Source of the DNA: Argentina anserina
Taxonomy: Eukaryota > Streptophyta > Magnoliopsida > Rosales > Rosaceae
Direction: 5' to 3'
Length of the DNA stretch: 64,000 nucleotides
Assembly: GCF_933775445.1 (NCBI RefSeq)
Contig: NC_065876.1
Span: 24,304,001-24,368,000, forward strand
Positions within the stretch are counted from its first letter, which is position 1; every line of letters begins with the position of its first letter. This document shows positions 10,802 to 25,095 of the stretch, piece by piece. The position numbers were made by a program, and so were the translations under genes. Below the pieces are notes generated by a model. It saw nothing but the letters and a program-made list of their open reading frames with translations. It did no database searches and was not told where the DNA came from.

Positions 10802-12690
10802 TACACCTAGTGGCAAGCTAATTCTTGCCGATGAAGTCGATATCTCATTCTCTTTCTTAATGGTGTCATGGATTACGAGGGTGAGAGCCGAGATTAACGG
10901 CGTCAAATTTGATAAGCATAGAATCAGCTTATAATTAACCATGCAATCACACTTGATAATCAATAAGTAGGGATCTCTCGCAGAAGACTGTAACTTCAGC
11001 AATTGCAAAACAAACTCTAAAACTCAGATTAAATTAGACAAAAACGAAATCAAAAACTATACTTAGACTCAACCAAAAATCACGAAATTAAATATGAAGA
11101 AACTAGACACACTAACACACACAAAACATGGGGATAATCGGAGTTGAATTACTATACTAATAAAAAAACGACAAAACAGTAAACAGAAGAATAAAAACAG
11201 GAAAACTAAATTGAAGGTTTTTCTTTTAGAAATCAAACAATAAAAACTAGCTAGGAACCACTTCTCACCACTAGACAATAATTACACCTACGATGTGTTT
11301 ACGAACATGTTCAATTCATCTGGATATCCTTACTCAAGTTAAGCCAATGGTGTGTTAAACATAACCTATCAACCCTTCTTACTTGGTATGTTAAGAGAAT
11401 GATGTTTTCAACTTAACTTAGCATCTAGAATGGAACCTAGAGTGATGTTCTCGCACATCTCTCACCTAGAAGTCAATAAGGTAAGGATTATGAATAAGGC
11501 TAGGTAATGTCGAGACTGGTGTTGTCCTAATCTACTTAGACATTAGATTATGTGAATAGGGCTCAAGTCATTCACTCGCTACTCTAGAATCCAAGTAGAT
11601 ATGATGATCATACAAGACACTCATAACTTTACAACCTAGCGTGCATACCAATGTTGCGTACCATGAATAAACATACGAAGTTGATCAATAAATACGCAAT
11701 AACCCAATAAATATCCAAAATCCATAAAACATATTACATAAACGCCAACATCATAGTTACACCATATCTAGGGCTTAAAACAGCTTCTAATTATTAGAAA
11801 ATTAGCTACTCATCATCCTCGAAAACACACAAAAAGACAAACATGAATTCTGGAATAAAGAAAGAACTGAAAAGATAGAAAAACAGGGCAAAAGATCAAT
11901 CGTTTAGGTTTAACGATCGATCACTTCTAGGGTTTGAACTTTATTTCTTCTCTTTTAGTTGCTCGAGCGGCTCCCTTCCTCTTGTGCGTTCTCTCCCGTT
12001 TTTTACGACTCTTTGCTTCAAAGAAAAGTCATTTAGCTTAAATTAACCCTGCAAAATCTATCATCAATTACCAATGTCGCTTACCAGGCCACCCTATGGC
12101 CTTTAACTTACAAGCACCACCACCAATACGCTGACGATTTTTCGCGTTGTTGGCACAACTAAATTTGTTAGGCCTACTTTTCTCAAAGAAAACCTATTAG
12201 CCATAGTGCCTGCACATTATTTCCCTGCTTTCAGGTTTCGGCTCACTGTAGTCCACTGTAACACCATGACATTCTCAGAAGCAAGATTCATCTCAATGGT
12301 GTCATACTAACATGCCTCTTAGCTGCATCCACTTCATTTCATTCAACCCATTATCACCACTACAACCATCACCAATAAACACACCAGGCATTACGATAGC
12401 TCACTTAACTATTCTGTCATAGCTCGCGAGGGCGTTATGTGTTCATGTAATTTTCTATTGTTGACATATTGCTAAAGACCGCAACTGTATCATCTGGGCC
12501 CGACTGCAATATGGTATGGCCCAGTCGATCCCGCTCGTGACATGGGCCAAGGGACAGACTAAGGCGGTATGGTGAGTAGGGGAAGGGAGGTGGAATGTTA
12601 GTCCCACATCGAACACGGCCCAGAGGTGACTTCCCCAATTGGTTATAAAAGGACTGCAGATATCTTTGTAAGAGGGTAACGCCATTCTAT
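10802..12690. other. AT-rich DNA without a recognised gene
   Basis: Only short chance ORFs. The texture resembles old LTR-element non-coding sequence. Around 12600 there is a TTAGTCCCACATCG motif of the kind found at ends of small plant LTR elements, followed by GGTTATAAAAGG, but no second LTR was found. Confidence 0.4.
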
Positions 12691-12700
12691 CCTACTTAAG

Positions 12701-12745
12701 GGTAGGCATAAAAAACGGAAATCCCGATCCCGTCACTAAAAAAAA
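12701..12745 (+). mobile_element. hAT-like terminal fragment
   Basis: GGTAGGCATAAAAAACGG is followed by ATCCCGATCCCGTC. This resembles the left end of the 20615 element, and both are preceded by TTAAG. Only one end is present. Confidence 0.4.
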
Positions 12746-13117
12746 ACTATTGGATCAGAAGATTAACAAGTAGATTCAATAAACTTCCTAATAAATTACG
12801 AAATTTTATCAGTACTGCGCTTACATCACCAACCAACATTGAGTAGGCTAAAAAGAATTAACAAACCGAGCCAAGTTAGACTTATGAGAACTCTGTACAT
12901 GATGCATTCTTCTGGGGAGGAAGATCAAATCTATGAGGCGCATGAATGTATGGACAAACATCGTCCTTGAACCATCTGAAGGAATATACACATGCCACTA
13001 TCCGTAGGACGAAAGCAAGCAATCTTGCCCCGCCAAATCTTATTCACATGCGCTCTGCACGTGTTCCCAGACTCGGAGACTTGCACCTTGATCTCTTGCA
13101 GAGTTTATTAAACTTCT

Positions 13118-16100
13118 TCAGCCAGATCTCTTTTTGTACTTGGCCTCTACCAGGCTCAATAGAAAATCTGTAAATATGTGCTCATACTCCGGCATTTTCC
13201 CATACCCTGAAATGAAAGATTACCAGTCTAAGAACCATAGAATACAAAGATGCTGAGCACATAATCAAGTTGCCCGACAACTACAAATAAGAGAGGAGAT
13301 ATACAGAGTTCACTTACCAGGGAAGTAGTTAATGTCAATGATATAAAACCGATCTCTGGTCCCATGTTCTCGAATCATGTCCAAGTTGAATAACCGCAGA
13401 CCCTACAGACACATAATTGTATTTTTTAATTAAATCCTGCATTGACACATTTATAAACCAGAAATCCAAACACCCATATGTAGTTATGTACACACAAAAA
13501 ACCACTCAGTGAGCAGTAAAACCTACCAGTCGACGACGAAGTTCCTTAGCCAGTCTCTCAAGTAATGGCCGTGGAGGAAGTTCTGCAGCATAATTAGAAT
13601 AACTCATATTAGATGATCTAATATAATAGATCACTGATCAGCAAATTCATATTTCACAGTCTAGATATAAATTCAAACCAGTGCTCATATAAATGATGCC
13701 TAACAGAAAAGACTTCTGTTGAACCCATGGTTTTACAGTTACAGTCAAGGGTTCAACCCATCAAAACATTAAGACACTTTCAACTTGCTGAAAAACTGGC
13801 CCAGTTAAGCAATGACCCACGTACTATATTTTCTAAACGCCAGAAAAGAACCCAAATTCCTAGACACGAAAACTAACCAGCAATGCGAGGGTCAAGATCT
13901 GCATCATCTGCTGAAGCTGCAGCACATGAAACCCTTGGAAAACGATATACACCCGCAGTTTCAGAAAGCTCTCTTTTACTGACATCGGGTAAAGAGAAGC
14001 GTCGGACCACTTTTATGGCTTCACCAACGATATATACTTTAAAAAGAACACCTCCTGTAACCAGGAATTGAAGAGAAAATTCAATAATTTGTAATTGGCA
14101 TGCAACCAGTATAAATGCAAAGTGCATGTATATGAGTGTGTACCATGGTTTACAAATTCCTGAAGAACAAGGGGAGGTTCAAGCTTTTGTAGAGAGTATC
14201 GATCATAGGCAAGTGATAGTTGGTGGGATTTTACGCTTCCATCATTCACCAATGGCTTAGCAACTGAAAATAAAATGATTGATATCGTCAAGGAAGAATA
14301 GCCTCATATATTATGTGCTCCTGGGATTATTTTGCAACACGAAACTACCAACATTAACTATGCATACCAAGAGGAAGTTTCAGCCCACTATCTGCAACAG
14401 CATCAGGGATGGATGATGCATCTCTCTTGATAACCAATTGTCTGGGGACACCAACTTTGCCTGCACTCGTTGTCAACCGGATAACAGTTAATCAGCAGTG
14501 TACAATCATTTCCACACTTCCAATTTGATCTGAGACTCTATTGAGCCAAACTTCAAGCATATTATATTTAAGTAATCCAACTACCATAGGAATCGGACAA
14601 GTCCATATCAGCCACAGCCTGGAGCATGGACTGACGATTGTGTAAAGGTTGTATTGCGTCCGGAGGATCAAGAACAGTAACTTCTGGATGTGTTTTTCTA
14701 TAGTCCTGCAATGGAAGACAAATGGCTAAGAACAAACTACAACAAGTGCTTTATAGAATGAAAATTAAGATTAAAAAACAATAATGACAAAAGGTGTAAG
14801 AGCAATTAATGAACCAAATTTTAGTCATAGTAAAAAGAAAAGAGCTGGCCATTACATATAATAGAAGTAGAAAAAGAAATAGAGGGTTTGAGGTGTTCCC
14901 ACAAAAAATTCTAGCTCTTATATTCAAAGTAAACATATTACAGATCATCCTATACTTCTTGTCCAGCTCATATTTCCTCAGAAACATGATCAGGTGATAT
15001 AGAATGGTTCTACAACATTGCCAAAATCACAATGAAAGCACTACAAGAACACTGTTGAATCCAAGGCCAAGCTTAAGACTGCTAAACCCTGAATACTTCA
15101 TCTTTTCTAAAAAGGGAGGGCACCGTGTATGTCCACATTCTTGATTAAATAACAAGAATAAACAGAGACATAATGGTCACATATTACATTGAACGAACAC
15201 AAATGTGTTTAAAAGTCACTCAAGGTTCCTACTTGGTATCACTCAGCACTGTGCATCCAAAGTTTTAAATACAGTATAGTGATAGAAAACCAAACACGAT
15301 GAGCTGCATTCCCATGCAAAAGCTCTGCAAAGAATGTTATTTGATATTGTTAGAAGTTGATACTGGACCCTAAGCGACCCATTTAAGAGTTCACGGCAGA
15401 AGACAATTCCTGACTTAGATTGAATATGTGAAACCCACCAAATTCAAACAATAAATAAATGTATATTTTGTTGTGTGACTTGTAGCTCAAACGACATATA
15501 TAGATATAAACAGGAAAACAGATACAGTAGTTAATATACTTTGCACTATGTGTCATGTTCAGAGATTGTAAGTCTAAACAATCAATCTATAACCAAGCAC
15601 AGTATTTGTTTAATTACCCTCTAGCCATAAGCACACACAACTATAGCGTAGAAAATACAGCTTTTCATCCAACACAGGGAAGTTTGCAGTTATAATCTAC
15701 CACGGTATATTGGATGGCCAGTGACTAGCACCTTCATCTGTCCAAAGAGCTAACGAAAGAGAATGTCATAATAGGACGCATTCCGTACGTTATCTCAGAA
15801 AGCTTGGGCCATAGAGTGGCAATCGCTCAAAGGTAAGTATGTACACACAATCTAAATCGCTCACATCAAGTTAGTTATGTCCTATTCTGCTGAAAATGAG
15901 GGTAAAATCTATTCCCTGGACAGATGAAATCAATTCGAGAGAATCAAGAATCGTTCACAAAAAGATGCTTAGAAAACCTGAAACACTCAGCTAGATGGCC
16001 ATGGAAGTAGAAACATCATCACATGCTGGAAGCTTGAGGCCTCGACCTCAACTAATTGAGTCATGGTTTGTGACGACGGAAACAGATCCATTCTGCACAT

Positions 16101-17371
16101 TCCGTCAGAGAGGAATAAGTTCTAAGATTAGCAGTCTGGTTGCCAACCAGCCACTGTTGGTGATTATTGGATGCCCATTATAAATAGTGTGAAACTATGA
16201 TGTAGCAGCTCAGCATGTATGAAGGTTTTTTTAGAACAATTCAATCAAGGAAACTAGTAACTTCTCAAGGGAAATTGAAAGATGAAACATAAATTTGCAA
16301 AAACCAACCTCAAGAATCTGGCGCCACTCTCTTCCCGAAAGCTGCATAGTAGAAAAGATTAACGAAACTCATGAGATAACCACCTACATTTATCAGCACA
16401 TTTCTTCACAGATAAATAAACACACAAAAAAAAACACCACACGGATGAAGCTGAATAGAGAAAAAAAAAGGTTTCTAACCTTATGCAATACAATGTCAAA
16501 AGGTCCTTGATCCGAAAGAGGCCTGCTATGATCAATAGCAACAAATAGTATCCCCTTGTTTCTGCATCAAATAACCATTATGTTACCCTCGTAAGTAGAA
16601 CTGTAGAAGTTGAGTAAAAACCACACAACAAAGTCAAAGATCCTTACTTGAACAGAACACTATAGCATGATTTTTTACTTCACACCAAAGCCATTTTAAT
16701 AAACTCCAAAAGAAAAACTCAAAGCAATTTGAACACTTCCAAGACCAAAGAATCAACATTCAGGTCTCATACTAGTCACAAACAACTCAAAATTGTAAAA
16801 GATTCAACATTTCATATCATTCAGGTACACAAACATGCATATTCCAGAATATCCTTTCAAACACATTAACAGTATTTCATTCAGATTATTAAATTTAAGT
16901 GGGTTTATTGAAAATGACTTGAAAGCACACAACTCGGTTAAGATTTAAACTCCCCAAAATAAAAATCTTCATTATAGACCCGGTTCTTCTCCCAAACGAA
17001 AACGACACTGATTCTCGAATATTCCCAGACCACAAAAACTCCGAACTCGGTCCGACAATCAATCCCCAAAACAAAACAAAACAAGACACAAAAACGCAAA
17101 ACCATAACGATTATGGATTGAGGTTGTCAAGAAAACAGGACATGAACATAGTACGGTTATGATTATGATTATTGTTTGTTGTTGATTACCTAGCTAAACC
17201 TTCGAGCTTGGGCTGCAAGAAGCTCTTGGTCTTCTTAGACGTAAGAGCGTAACCGACCACCACAAACCTCTTATTATTATTAAAACGACACCGTTGCGGC
17301 AGCTGCTCCTCCTCCTCCTCCTCTTGTTCCCTCTTGCCGTAAACCAATTGGTCCCCCATTTCCTCCCTCAT
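13118..17371 (-). CDS. ITPK: inositol-tetrakisphosphate 1-kinase (ITPK), 10 exons
   Basis: Phosphorylates inositol tris/tetrakisphosphates in the phytate and inositol-pyrophosphate pathway; a cytosolic or nuclear ATP-grasp enzyme. Minus-strand exons: 17371-17190, 16561-16480, 16341-16309, 14705-14585, 14460-14368, 14263-14144, 14054-13878, 13582-13527, 13402-13318, 13206-13118. All junctions are GT-AG and the phases add up to 345 codons plus stop, the usual family size. N-terminal [21 protein letters not shown] is followed by the substrate-binding region with LPLVAKPLV and SLAYD. The ATP-grasp parts are [11 protein letters not shown](V)LFKVY and the metal-binding end [18 protein letters not shown] Glu run (about residues 16-22) comes from a CTC/CTT repeat and is probably harmless. 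A second ATG lies 4 codons inside the first. Introns 1 and 3 (about 0.6 and 1.6 kb) hold nothing recognised. The gene appears intact; the subtype was not assigned. Confidence 0.93.
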
Positions 17372-17378
17372 TTCCTGC

Positions 17379-17402
17379 TCTTCTTCTTCTTCTTCTTCTT
17401 CT
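17379..17402. repeat. CTT microsatellite in ITPK 5' leader
   Basis: About eight CTT units just upstream of the start codon (GAA on the sense strand). Likely length-polymorphic. Confidence 0.8.
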
Positions 17403-17490
17403 TTTGGGTTTGGAAGATCTGGGCAGAGAGTTTCAGAGAGAGCGAGAGAGAGATGGGTTGATGTGGAGGTGTTATGCGGGGGAGAGAGAG

Positions 17491-17498
17491 TATTTATA
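17491..17498 (-). promoter_or_regulatory. TATA box of ITPK
   Basis: TATAAATA on the minus strand, about 120 nt before the start codon, followed by a GA-rich leader. Confidence 0.5.
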
Positions 17499-17499
17499 A

Positions 17500-18885
17500 G
17501 GCAAGAGGGCCTGGATTATTTTTATTTATTTTTGATATTAATTGAGGGGTTTCATTTATTTTTGAATTGAAACGTCCCCACAGTCCACACAGCCTCCACA
17601 TCCACGCGTTGTTCGTATTCTTCACTCGCGAGTTGTGTTCTACGCGACTCCCTTTTTCTTCTATATTTATTTTTCTTTCTATACGTTTTTTCTTTACAAA
17701 ATGTGTTGAGGTTGTTGTGTTTAAGCAGGGCCCTGAGATTTCTATGGGGGTTCTCATAAAATTTTTGAGACTTAACTTCATGCGTAGGTTCTACATATGT
17801 TGATCTTTTGCGTAAAAAATAACTAATTAGATGATGAAAAAGCTATGCCCTTAACTATGGTTTAGGGAAATCGCTTTGCACCCATCTGCATGCACCAAAT
17901 ACATTGTTTACTTGTACGTAGTTATAAGTTCTCTTAAAGTTGATTAAAGATATGATCATTATGAGTCGATGCATTTTGAGATAAAGGGCATATATATACG
18001 AAGCGAGCATGACATGTATAAATTTAGGTGAACTCTCAAGGTGATCAATTAGTTGTAAATAAACAATGATCTATAATATACTTTTACTCGTTTATGGATA
18101 AGCATTGCATTATATATAATTAGAGTGCTTTATATATAAGTTGTCTTAAGATTTAAAAGAGTGATAAAGCCAAGAAGAGTGGGTATGGATTATATCATAT
18201 TTATTTGATTTTGTCGATTTCAATATTGTAATTAATTAGGTCCACATAGACGTAGTTGTGATGCTCGATTGATACCTTATCTTTGGGTGAACTGCGCTAG
18301 CTAGCGAGCCACCAGTCATGCCATTGCATGCTGCTAATGATTTCTTTTACATGACAGTGATATATCAGATCGTTCATTACTTTGTGTTCCTCAGGTGGCC
18401 AACCATCTCTCTCTCTCTCTCAAGCATTAAGATTTCGCAAGGATCCGATATATGCAGATAATTGGTGGAAGTAGATCAATAAACACATTTAGAATCGACC
18501 ATAAAGGAAAATACCGAAAGGTTTTCAGGTAATATGGACATCAGGACATGGTAGTGCGCGCAATGTATATAATACCGATTCGGTATTTTAGATTTCTCAC
18601 TACTTTGCATTCAAGGAAATGAAGGAATCAGTCGTATAAAAAATGTTTTTTAATGCATGTAGGTTGATCGAGTCCATATCTATCAGGTAAAAATGAAAAG
18701 ATCATATAAGCATATCGTATCGGATCTATCTGGTCTTCGTCACTTGAAAGCCATTGGCCATAATGCTCTATCTACATTATGCAAGAGATGCCAAACTTAT
18801 ACCAAGAAAGTAATTCAGCAGTAATTGGAACACAAAAGGAAATTAATGATAAAGAAAATGTTTTACCGTCAAAATATCACGTCAA
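17500..18885. other. intergenic, no gene seen
   Basis: AT-rich sequence with a short CT run near 18409-18421. No ORF or RNA gene could be supported. Confidence 0.4.
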
Positions 18886-18889
18886 AATT

Positions 18890-19660
18890 TAGCGCCATAA
18901 TTCTATGAGGCATGTCACATCATTATTCTACGTCAGTAATTAAAATATTACAAATTTTTACTTTTTAAATAAAAAGAGAATCATATATTTGTAAATAATT
19001 TAATTTTTATCATTTATTTATTAAAGATGATTTAAGATCATTAAGGAATAATTAATTACCAAAACAAAATAATCTTACCAAAATTTTTTCATCTAATTGA
19101 ATTAATCAATTATCTTTGAATTTGTGTATCCTCTTAATTAAGAATTTCATTTTTCTATCACTAAATATATCAAGAAAATTTTCAAATTTAATTAATTACT
19201 TCCTGAGTTTCTAAATTTTATTTACATTTATGAATTATATTAATGTCTATAATTAATTACTATATATTCTCTATCGAAATATTAATTAAATTACAAAAAT
19301 ATGAAAAATCTCTAACAAAATTATTTAGGATACACACGTCTATATTTTAATTTGATGAATTTAATTTTGAAAATATATTTTGCGCGCGCGAACACACACA
19401 CACACATATATATCAAGCATATTTTGTAAATTTTAAAATTTTAATTATATCTTAGAAGCATTATTGTGATAAAAATGATAAAAAACCACAAAAATATAAT
19501 TGTTTTAATGATCTAGAGCCTTTGGATTAATAAGAATATATATGATTGTTTTTTATTAAAAAATGACATTTAATAATTATTTTAATTACTGACGTGACAA
19601 TGTAACAGTGCATGCTACATAAGATTATGACACTGAATCTGACGTCATATTGTGGCGCCC
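18890..19660. mobile_element. long-TIR AT-rich MITE
   Basis: The left arm (about 18889-18958, AGCGCCATAATT... ACGTCAGTAATTAAAAT) is matched in inverted orientation by the right arm (about 19583-19659, ATTTTAATTACTGACGT ... TGTGGCGCC). The arms are about 70 bp and diverged, and the interior is very AT-rich without an ORF. Mutator-like is the nearest type; no target duplication was resolved. Confidence 0.55.
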
Positions 19661-19741
19661 TAACAGTGATCTTAATGATAATTGGTGATTATTTACTTTG
19701 GGGACATATAAAGAATGCAATGTGTGTTTAATGATTGAGAC

Positions 19742-19743
<2 letters not shown>

Positions 19744-19800
<57 letters not shown>
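19744..19800. repeat. (AT)n microsatellite
   Basis: About 28 uninterrupted AT units. Confidence 0.95.
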
Positions 19801-19803
<3 letters not shown>

Positions 19804-20614
19804 TCTTATAACACAATCTGATCGATTTTTTGAGAACTAGAGATGATTCATTTTTATATATGATAAAGTCAAATACAGTTATCTAGCTAGTTTTGGCCTT
19901 ACTGTTAATTTATCGTGAGATATATTAATATTTAGTTTTTAGTTATATGACATTGCATGATGGTTCAAGTTTTTACTTATTCTGAATAGTACGTTGATGG
20001 ATAGTTGATACATCAATATTTTAAATATAATGGTTTGGAAAAATGAACAAATTTTAGTCTCCAAATAGCGAGTTCCAAGAAATCATCAATCATAGTCTTT
20101 AAGTAGTGAGATCAAAGTACATCATTAATCATAGAAGTAAGTTACAGTAATGAAGTGTGACGAGAACGCACAGTAGTAGCTGGATTGAACTGTAGCAAAC
20201 CCTAATGATCAAATATCGCGTGGATTTTCTCTATTTTACTCTTAATTCGGTTCTTGGACTTAAAAGTTTAAGAACTATAAATTCTTTAGTCTCCAAATGA
20301 AGAGAATAGCATCAAACTGTGCCCTTGTTGTAGGAATTGATAATTTGTAAACATAATTGAGTTTGTTGATCGCAAACTGAAGTTGACGTTCGATACATCT
20401 GTCTGTCCCGTCTCTGTTACAATGCAATACATGTTTTAATTTAGAATGTAAAATGTCGCCTACCGACCACTAGTTCAATATTGAAATATCGGTCGTTCAC
20501 AACTTCACATAAAAGAGGACAAAACCCTTCTTGTTTTCTTCTTTCTTAATCTCATCTCTTATGACATCTATTTCTCCATGACTCTTATCACTTTCCGTTG
20601 CGTATTTGTTTAAG

Positions 20615-21543
20615 GTAGGGCTAGGCATAAAAAGCTGAAATCCTAATTATGTCCTGAAATTTGTAGTGATGGGACGGACGGAAGTTTAAAAGTGTTAGTT
20701 CCATCCTGATTCCGTCCTGATTCCGTCATGTTTCATTATAGTGAGATGTGACGTGTGATGAATTATTATGTCTCGCTTAATCCGGTCTATTTCCGCAATT
20801 AAATAATTTTTAATATTAACTTTTGAATATCTTATCATCACCGTTGATTTACAATTCTTAGAATTAAGACGGAAGCTGGAAAAGAGAATCAGGACTAACT
20901 TTCATTATACGTTCCTCTTTAATCGTCGACGTCCTGCAACTCCTCCTTCCTCATCATATTTTCTCACTAAATAATTCCTCCTCCTTTCTTTGCTACTCTT
21001 CGCTAACCCACCATGAATAGCACAAAAATTAGTATCTTGCTAAATCGTTCCTCTTCATTCCCCCTCAAATAGATAGAACTCGGCAAATCGCATATTCATC
21101 TCGTTCACCTAGCTCCAATTTTTACCCTCGTCTTCCGCTATTTGCTAGCTCCAATTCGATTTGGGTAACATTTCATTGTTAAAACCTTGTTTTCAATTGT
21201 TTGTCAGTTAATTTTTGGGTTATAAAACTTTGAACAATTATGGGTTTCATTTTATCAGATTGGTTAAGAATGGCTAGAGGAAAGAAATTAGGGTTCGCTC
21301 AACCTAATCATAGTTGAATACTTGAATGTTTATTTTAATTATTTGTATGTGAAAATTGAGAAATTAAGTATTTTAAAGTCATATGACAGTGTAATTAGGC
21401 CTGTCCAATCTTGTCTTTTCCCAATCCCAATTGTGATTTACTTCGAGTGAGATGCATTATTAAAAACGTATATCTCATCCCGATTTTATAGAGTGCGATG
21501 GGCCGCGGGATGAGCCTCGTGGCCCCCGTCCCATGCCTAAGGC
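20615..21543. mobile_element. hAT-like non-autonomous element
   Basis: The left end TAGGGCTAGGCATAAAAAG faces a right end with CCCATGCCTAAGG. The flanks share TTTAAG (20609-20614 and 21544-21549), i.e. six of eight bases of a degraded hAT target duplication. No transposase is visible. Confidence 0.5.
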
Positions 21544-21715
21544 TTTAAGCGATAGCTCGTGATTCTTGGGATAGAAGTCTCATTAGTGCAGGATATCCAA
21601 TTCGTCTGCATATTATATCCCTGCATTTGGCTCAGCTCATGGAGCTTAATTGTTAACTGCTAATTAAGATGTACGCATGCGATGGTGAAATTTTTTCGAC
21701 GCGATAAGGTATGTT

Positions 21716-22653
21716 CAGGGCCGGTCCTGAGCTTTATGATGCCCAGGACGAATAAAATTTTAGTGCCCTAATTAAATATAATAATTATGATGTTCTACAT
21801 ACCCATCACAACAATTTTTTTATCCTAATTAAATATAATTTTCTCACACTGAAAACTAATATAGAACAAAATCCAAAACACTCAATTTTGAATTTAAATA
21901 CTTATTGGGTTAGAACAATAGAACCTAGAGCAAGCTTCGTTCCAGTGTTTCTTCTTCTTTTTCTATTTACCAACTTGCTAGCTTTAACTTCTAATCACAC
22001 TTAATATTGAAAGGTCAAAACGAATCAGATACCTGTTAAAAATGTATTTGAATCAAGTAACCCAATATATATATCATAACTGAAAGAAACTCACCCATTA
22101 CATAGTAGAGCCTATATCGATTTCGTACGAACCTCGTAGAAGAAGATAAGCCAATAGAGACGAAAGAGTAGGTGATTACAAATATGGTTATAAGAAATTG
22201 AAGAATGAAATAATCGTTCGAACTAAATTAATTAGAGTTAGAGACATTAAAAATAATTAATTCTTGCATGGCAATTAGAGAAGAAGAAGAAGAAGAAGAA
22301 GGTGAGAAGACGCAATTAAAAACTGCAATAATTATAGTAGTCTACTTAATGTAGGTTTATGTTTATAATTATATATATATAACATGACATTTCTAGTGAG
22401 ATATCCTTTTTTTTGTTTAAAAAATAGATATGTCACTTTCCGATTACATTTTTATATTTTCACCGTTCAACTTTTAGAGTCTAATGTATAGTTTACCTTG
22501 TAAAATTTTAGCCAAATAAAAGGAATCTCTTAGTGGAAGTGGCCTCATTATATGTATGTATAATTATATATCTATATTAAAGCTTGTTTAAACAAGTTTG
22601 AGTTTGGTGCCCTGGGCGGTCGCCAGAGCTGCCCAGCAGCAAGGCCGGCCCTG
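21716..22653. mobile_element. hAT MITE with perfect 8-bp target duplication
   Basis: The left end CAGGGCCGGTCCTGA and right end AAGGCCGGCCCTG are inverted repeats. The flanking octamer GGTATGTT is identical on both sides (21708-21715 and 22654-22661), diagnostic of hAT insertion. 938 bp, no transposase. It includes a GAA run near 22280, and at about 22388-22515 a stretch similar to one arm of the 25096 foldback element. Confidence 0.88.
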
Positions 22654-22661
22654 GGTATGTT

Positions 22662-24600
22662 ATGTATATGTAGTAATAGATGCAGTGTTTTGATTTTGCT
22701 CAAACATAGATATATTGTCTTTAGGTTCTACTGCTTGTGCTATCACTACGAATACGTAAACCGGTAAACGAGTTATTGTTGCCGGCCGTACATGTGATAT
22801 AATATTTTTACGGTGGTAGCTAGCAATTAACGTGCTTGGTTACAAGTTACTACGTGCTGCACGTTATTAACGTTTATCTTAATCTAACACAAGCATTGAT
22901 TCCGGGAGACTTGATCGAAAGTTCGAAACAACCTGGAACTAATGCCTGGTTCATTCTCTCAATTTAGAAGAACTGTTTAAACAATAATGATTTGATGTGA
23001 ATGGATAAACGTACTGGTGGGATATATCAGGCATATTCCTATCAGACAGAATGAAATGTGTATCTAGTATCTAACTTCTCCTGCAGCACTAATTGAATTG
23101 ATCGAAGAGATATTAGGCATATTACGAGTGTCGTACTGGAATTGTTGGAGCGAGTAGCGATGTTAATCTATAATAACTAAAACTAGTTTCGAAATTTTGG
23201 AAGAAATTAATGTAATTATACGTACAGTGAAACCCTAATTGCAGAGAAATGTAATGAACTCTCGTGTATGAGTACATCTATCAACATGTAGGTGCGTATG
23301 TTTTGAAGGACCGTACCCCAGTTATCATCAACAGAAGTACGTGAGTATCCCCGTTGCAGAATTGGGCATAATTAAATGGATTCGGCCGAGAGGTAGTTTC
23401 GACTTTCGAATGTTCATGTCTATCAGACTATCAGTAAATGTTGGACCCCCTCTAGCTAGAGGTTCTTATATATGCTCGTAATATCTAAAGCGAGATGTTC
23501 ATCTTTAGTGATCGAGACGGCGTACATGACTGTGACCAAGGCAGCCATTTAAAGAGGCATTAAGTGGTGATGAAGGGGTACTACACAAATGCAGTTATAC
23601 AGATCGAGATCGAGACATTCTATCAAGTAGTTTCCACTGTTAGTTGGGATTATGTACTTAATTAGCTAGAGACTGTAAGAAAGCTATTCACATATATCGT
23701 GTGATAGGGCTGCTTTCAGTTTTCGTCGATGCTTTGCTCTCTCATTCTATGAATTTTTCTTCCCTCACTCTAGCTTGCTGACGGCCTGACGACTGTGGTA
23801 ACTAATTTTAACAAGACAGTGAAGACAATATATATTGATACTTAAGTTCTGCAGTATACTCTTAATTTTTATGTAGTCTGAATCTCTGATTCTCTGAAAA
23901 CGAAGTACTAATTAACAATTTTCAAGGGACCGTGATCGGTCCTTTAAATTTTAAAATTCTAGAATTCTGTAAACATTTCCTAGCTGATAACAAGAAAGTA
24001 CCGTAGGCATCAGGTTGCCAGAACATTAAGTTGGAAGGTAAATTATTGTCCTTTACTATTCATTTGTATATATTACATCATTGCACACAATAAGACAATA
24101 AGTGGGTGGGTGGTGTGACTAAATGATTCCATGAATCAAGTACTCCCAATTCTTAATTTTTTGCCTATTCTTAATTTTCCTGTATGTGCATGATCTCAGA
24201 TTCTCAATGCATAACATCAATAATTAAGACCAATCATGCATTGAGGAGCAGAGCTCTCTCGAAGAAGCAAGAAGGGACCAAAAGAAAGGTTCAGATTTGA
24301 GATTTGAGACTACTTGATACTTTTCCTAGTCTGTAGGAGAATACATTCAATAATAAAGCACAAGAACCATGATTTGATTTCAGTGCACATGACTGCTCTC
24401 CAGTCAACTACTATGGTTGGACTATACTTTTCTCATTAATATATTTAATTAAAAAAATATCATTTTTATTTAAATACAAGAATGCCAAAGCCAAAAATGT
24501 GATTCAATTTTTTCACAAGTCAACCAATAATCCAATAGAAATAATTTGAGCAATAAACCAAAACTTGGATGCAGCAGTGCTAGTACTGTTTTGGTTGTTG
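22662..24600. other. intergenic, no gene seen
   Basis: No coding region, tRNA or known microRNA sequence recognised. 24600-25016 contains small overlapping ORFs on both strands without family features. Confidence 0.4.
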
Positions 24601-25095
24601 TAGTAATGTTGCAGGCATTACCCTGAGCCTAGAGGAGAGGGTGAGCTGGGATTATATAGAACATCAATCAGTGGACACTTCAAATGTGAATCAGGAATTG
24701 TCAATTTCATATAGGGAGCGGTGTGCAGTGCATTCATATACCACAAATGCAAAAGACCAATCAATGCCTGTCCACCACAAGATCTTCTTCTCCAAAGACT
24801 TGGCTCCTGTGGAATCTGTTGTAAACTCACTTCACAAAAAAGTCCTGGCCTACAGCCTCTCCAAAGTGGAACTCCTATTAGGGATTGCAGTGCTTATAGA
24901 AACCAGGGCTGCTGTTCAAGGTGTCTCAGTTAATCATTTAACGGCAATTAAATCCAGCCAATATTCTCTCTTAACAATTCCCATGGAGGGTGCAACATGG
25001 TTAACAGCTAAATAGGTTGCTGTTAGAAAGTATGAGCTTATACACAAAACAATGCTCTCACACAAACATTAGTGTCATGAGTGTATATATATATA

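Noticed and set aside
19625..19816. ORF over the (AT)n run
   Set aside because: The protein is an Ile/Tyr repeat created by the microsatellite.
24680..24800. possible microRNA408-like sequence (ATGCACTGC on the minus strand)
   Set aside because: Only nine bases match and no hairpin partner was found.
24641..25015. 124-codon ORF on the plus strand
   Set aside because: No family motif, overlapping ORFs on the other strand, and no promoter or splice signals. Treated as chance.
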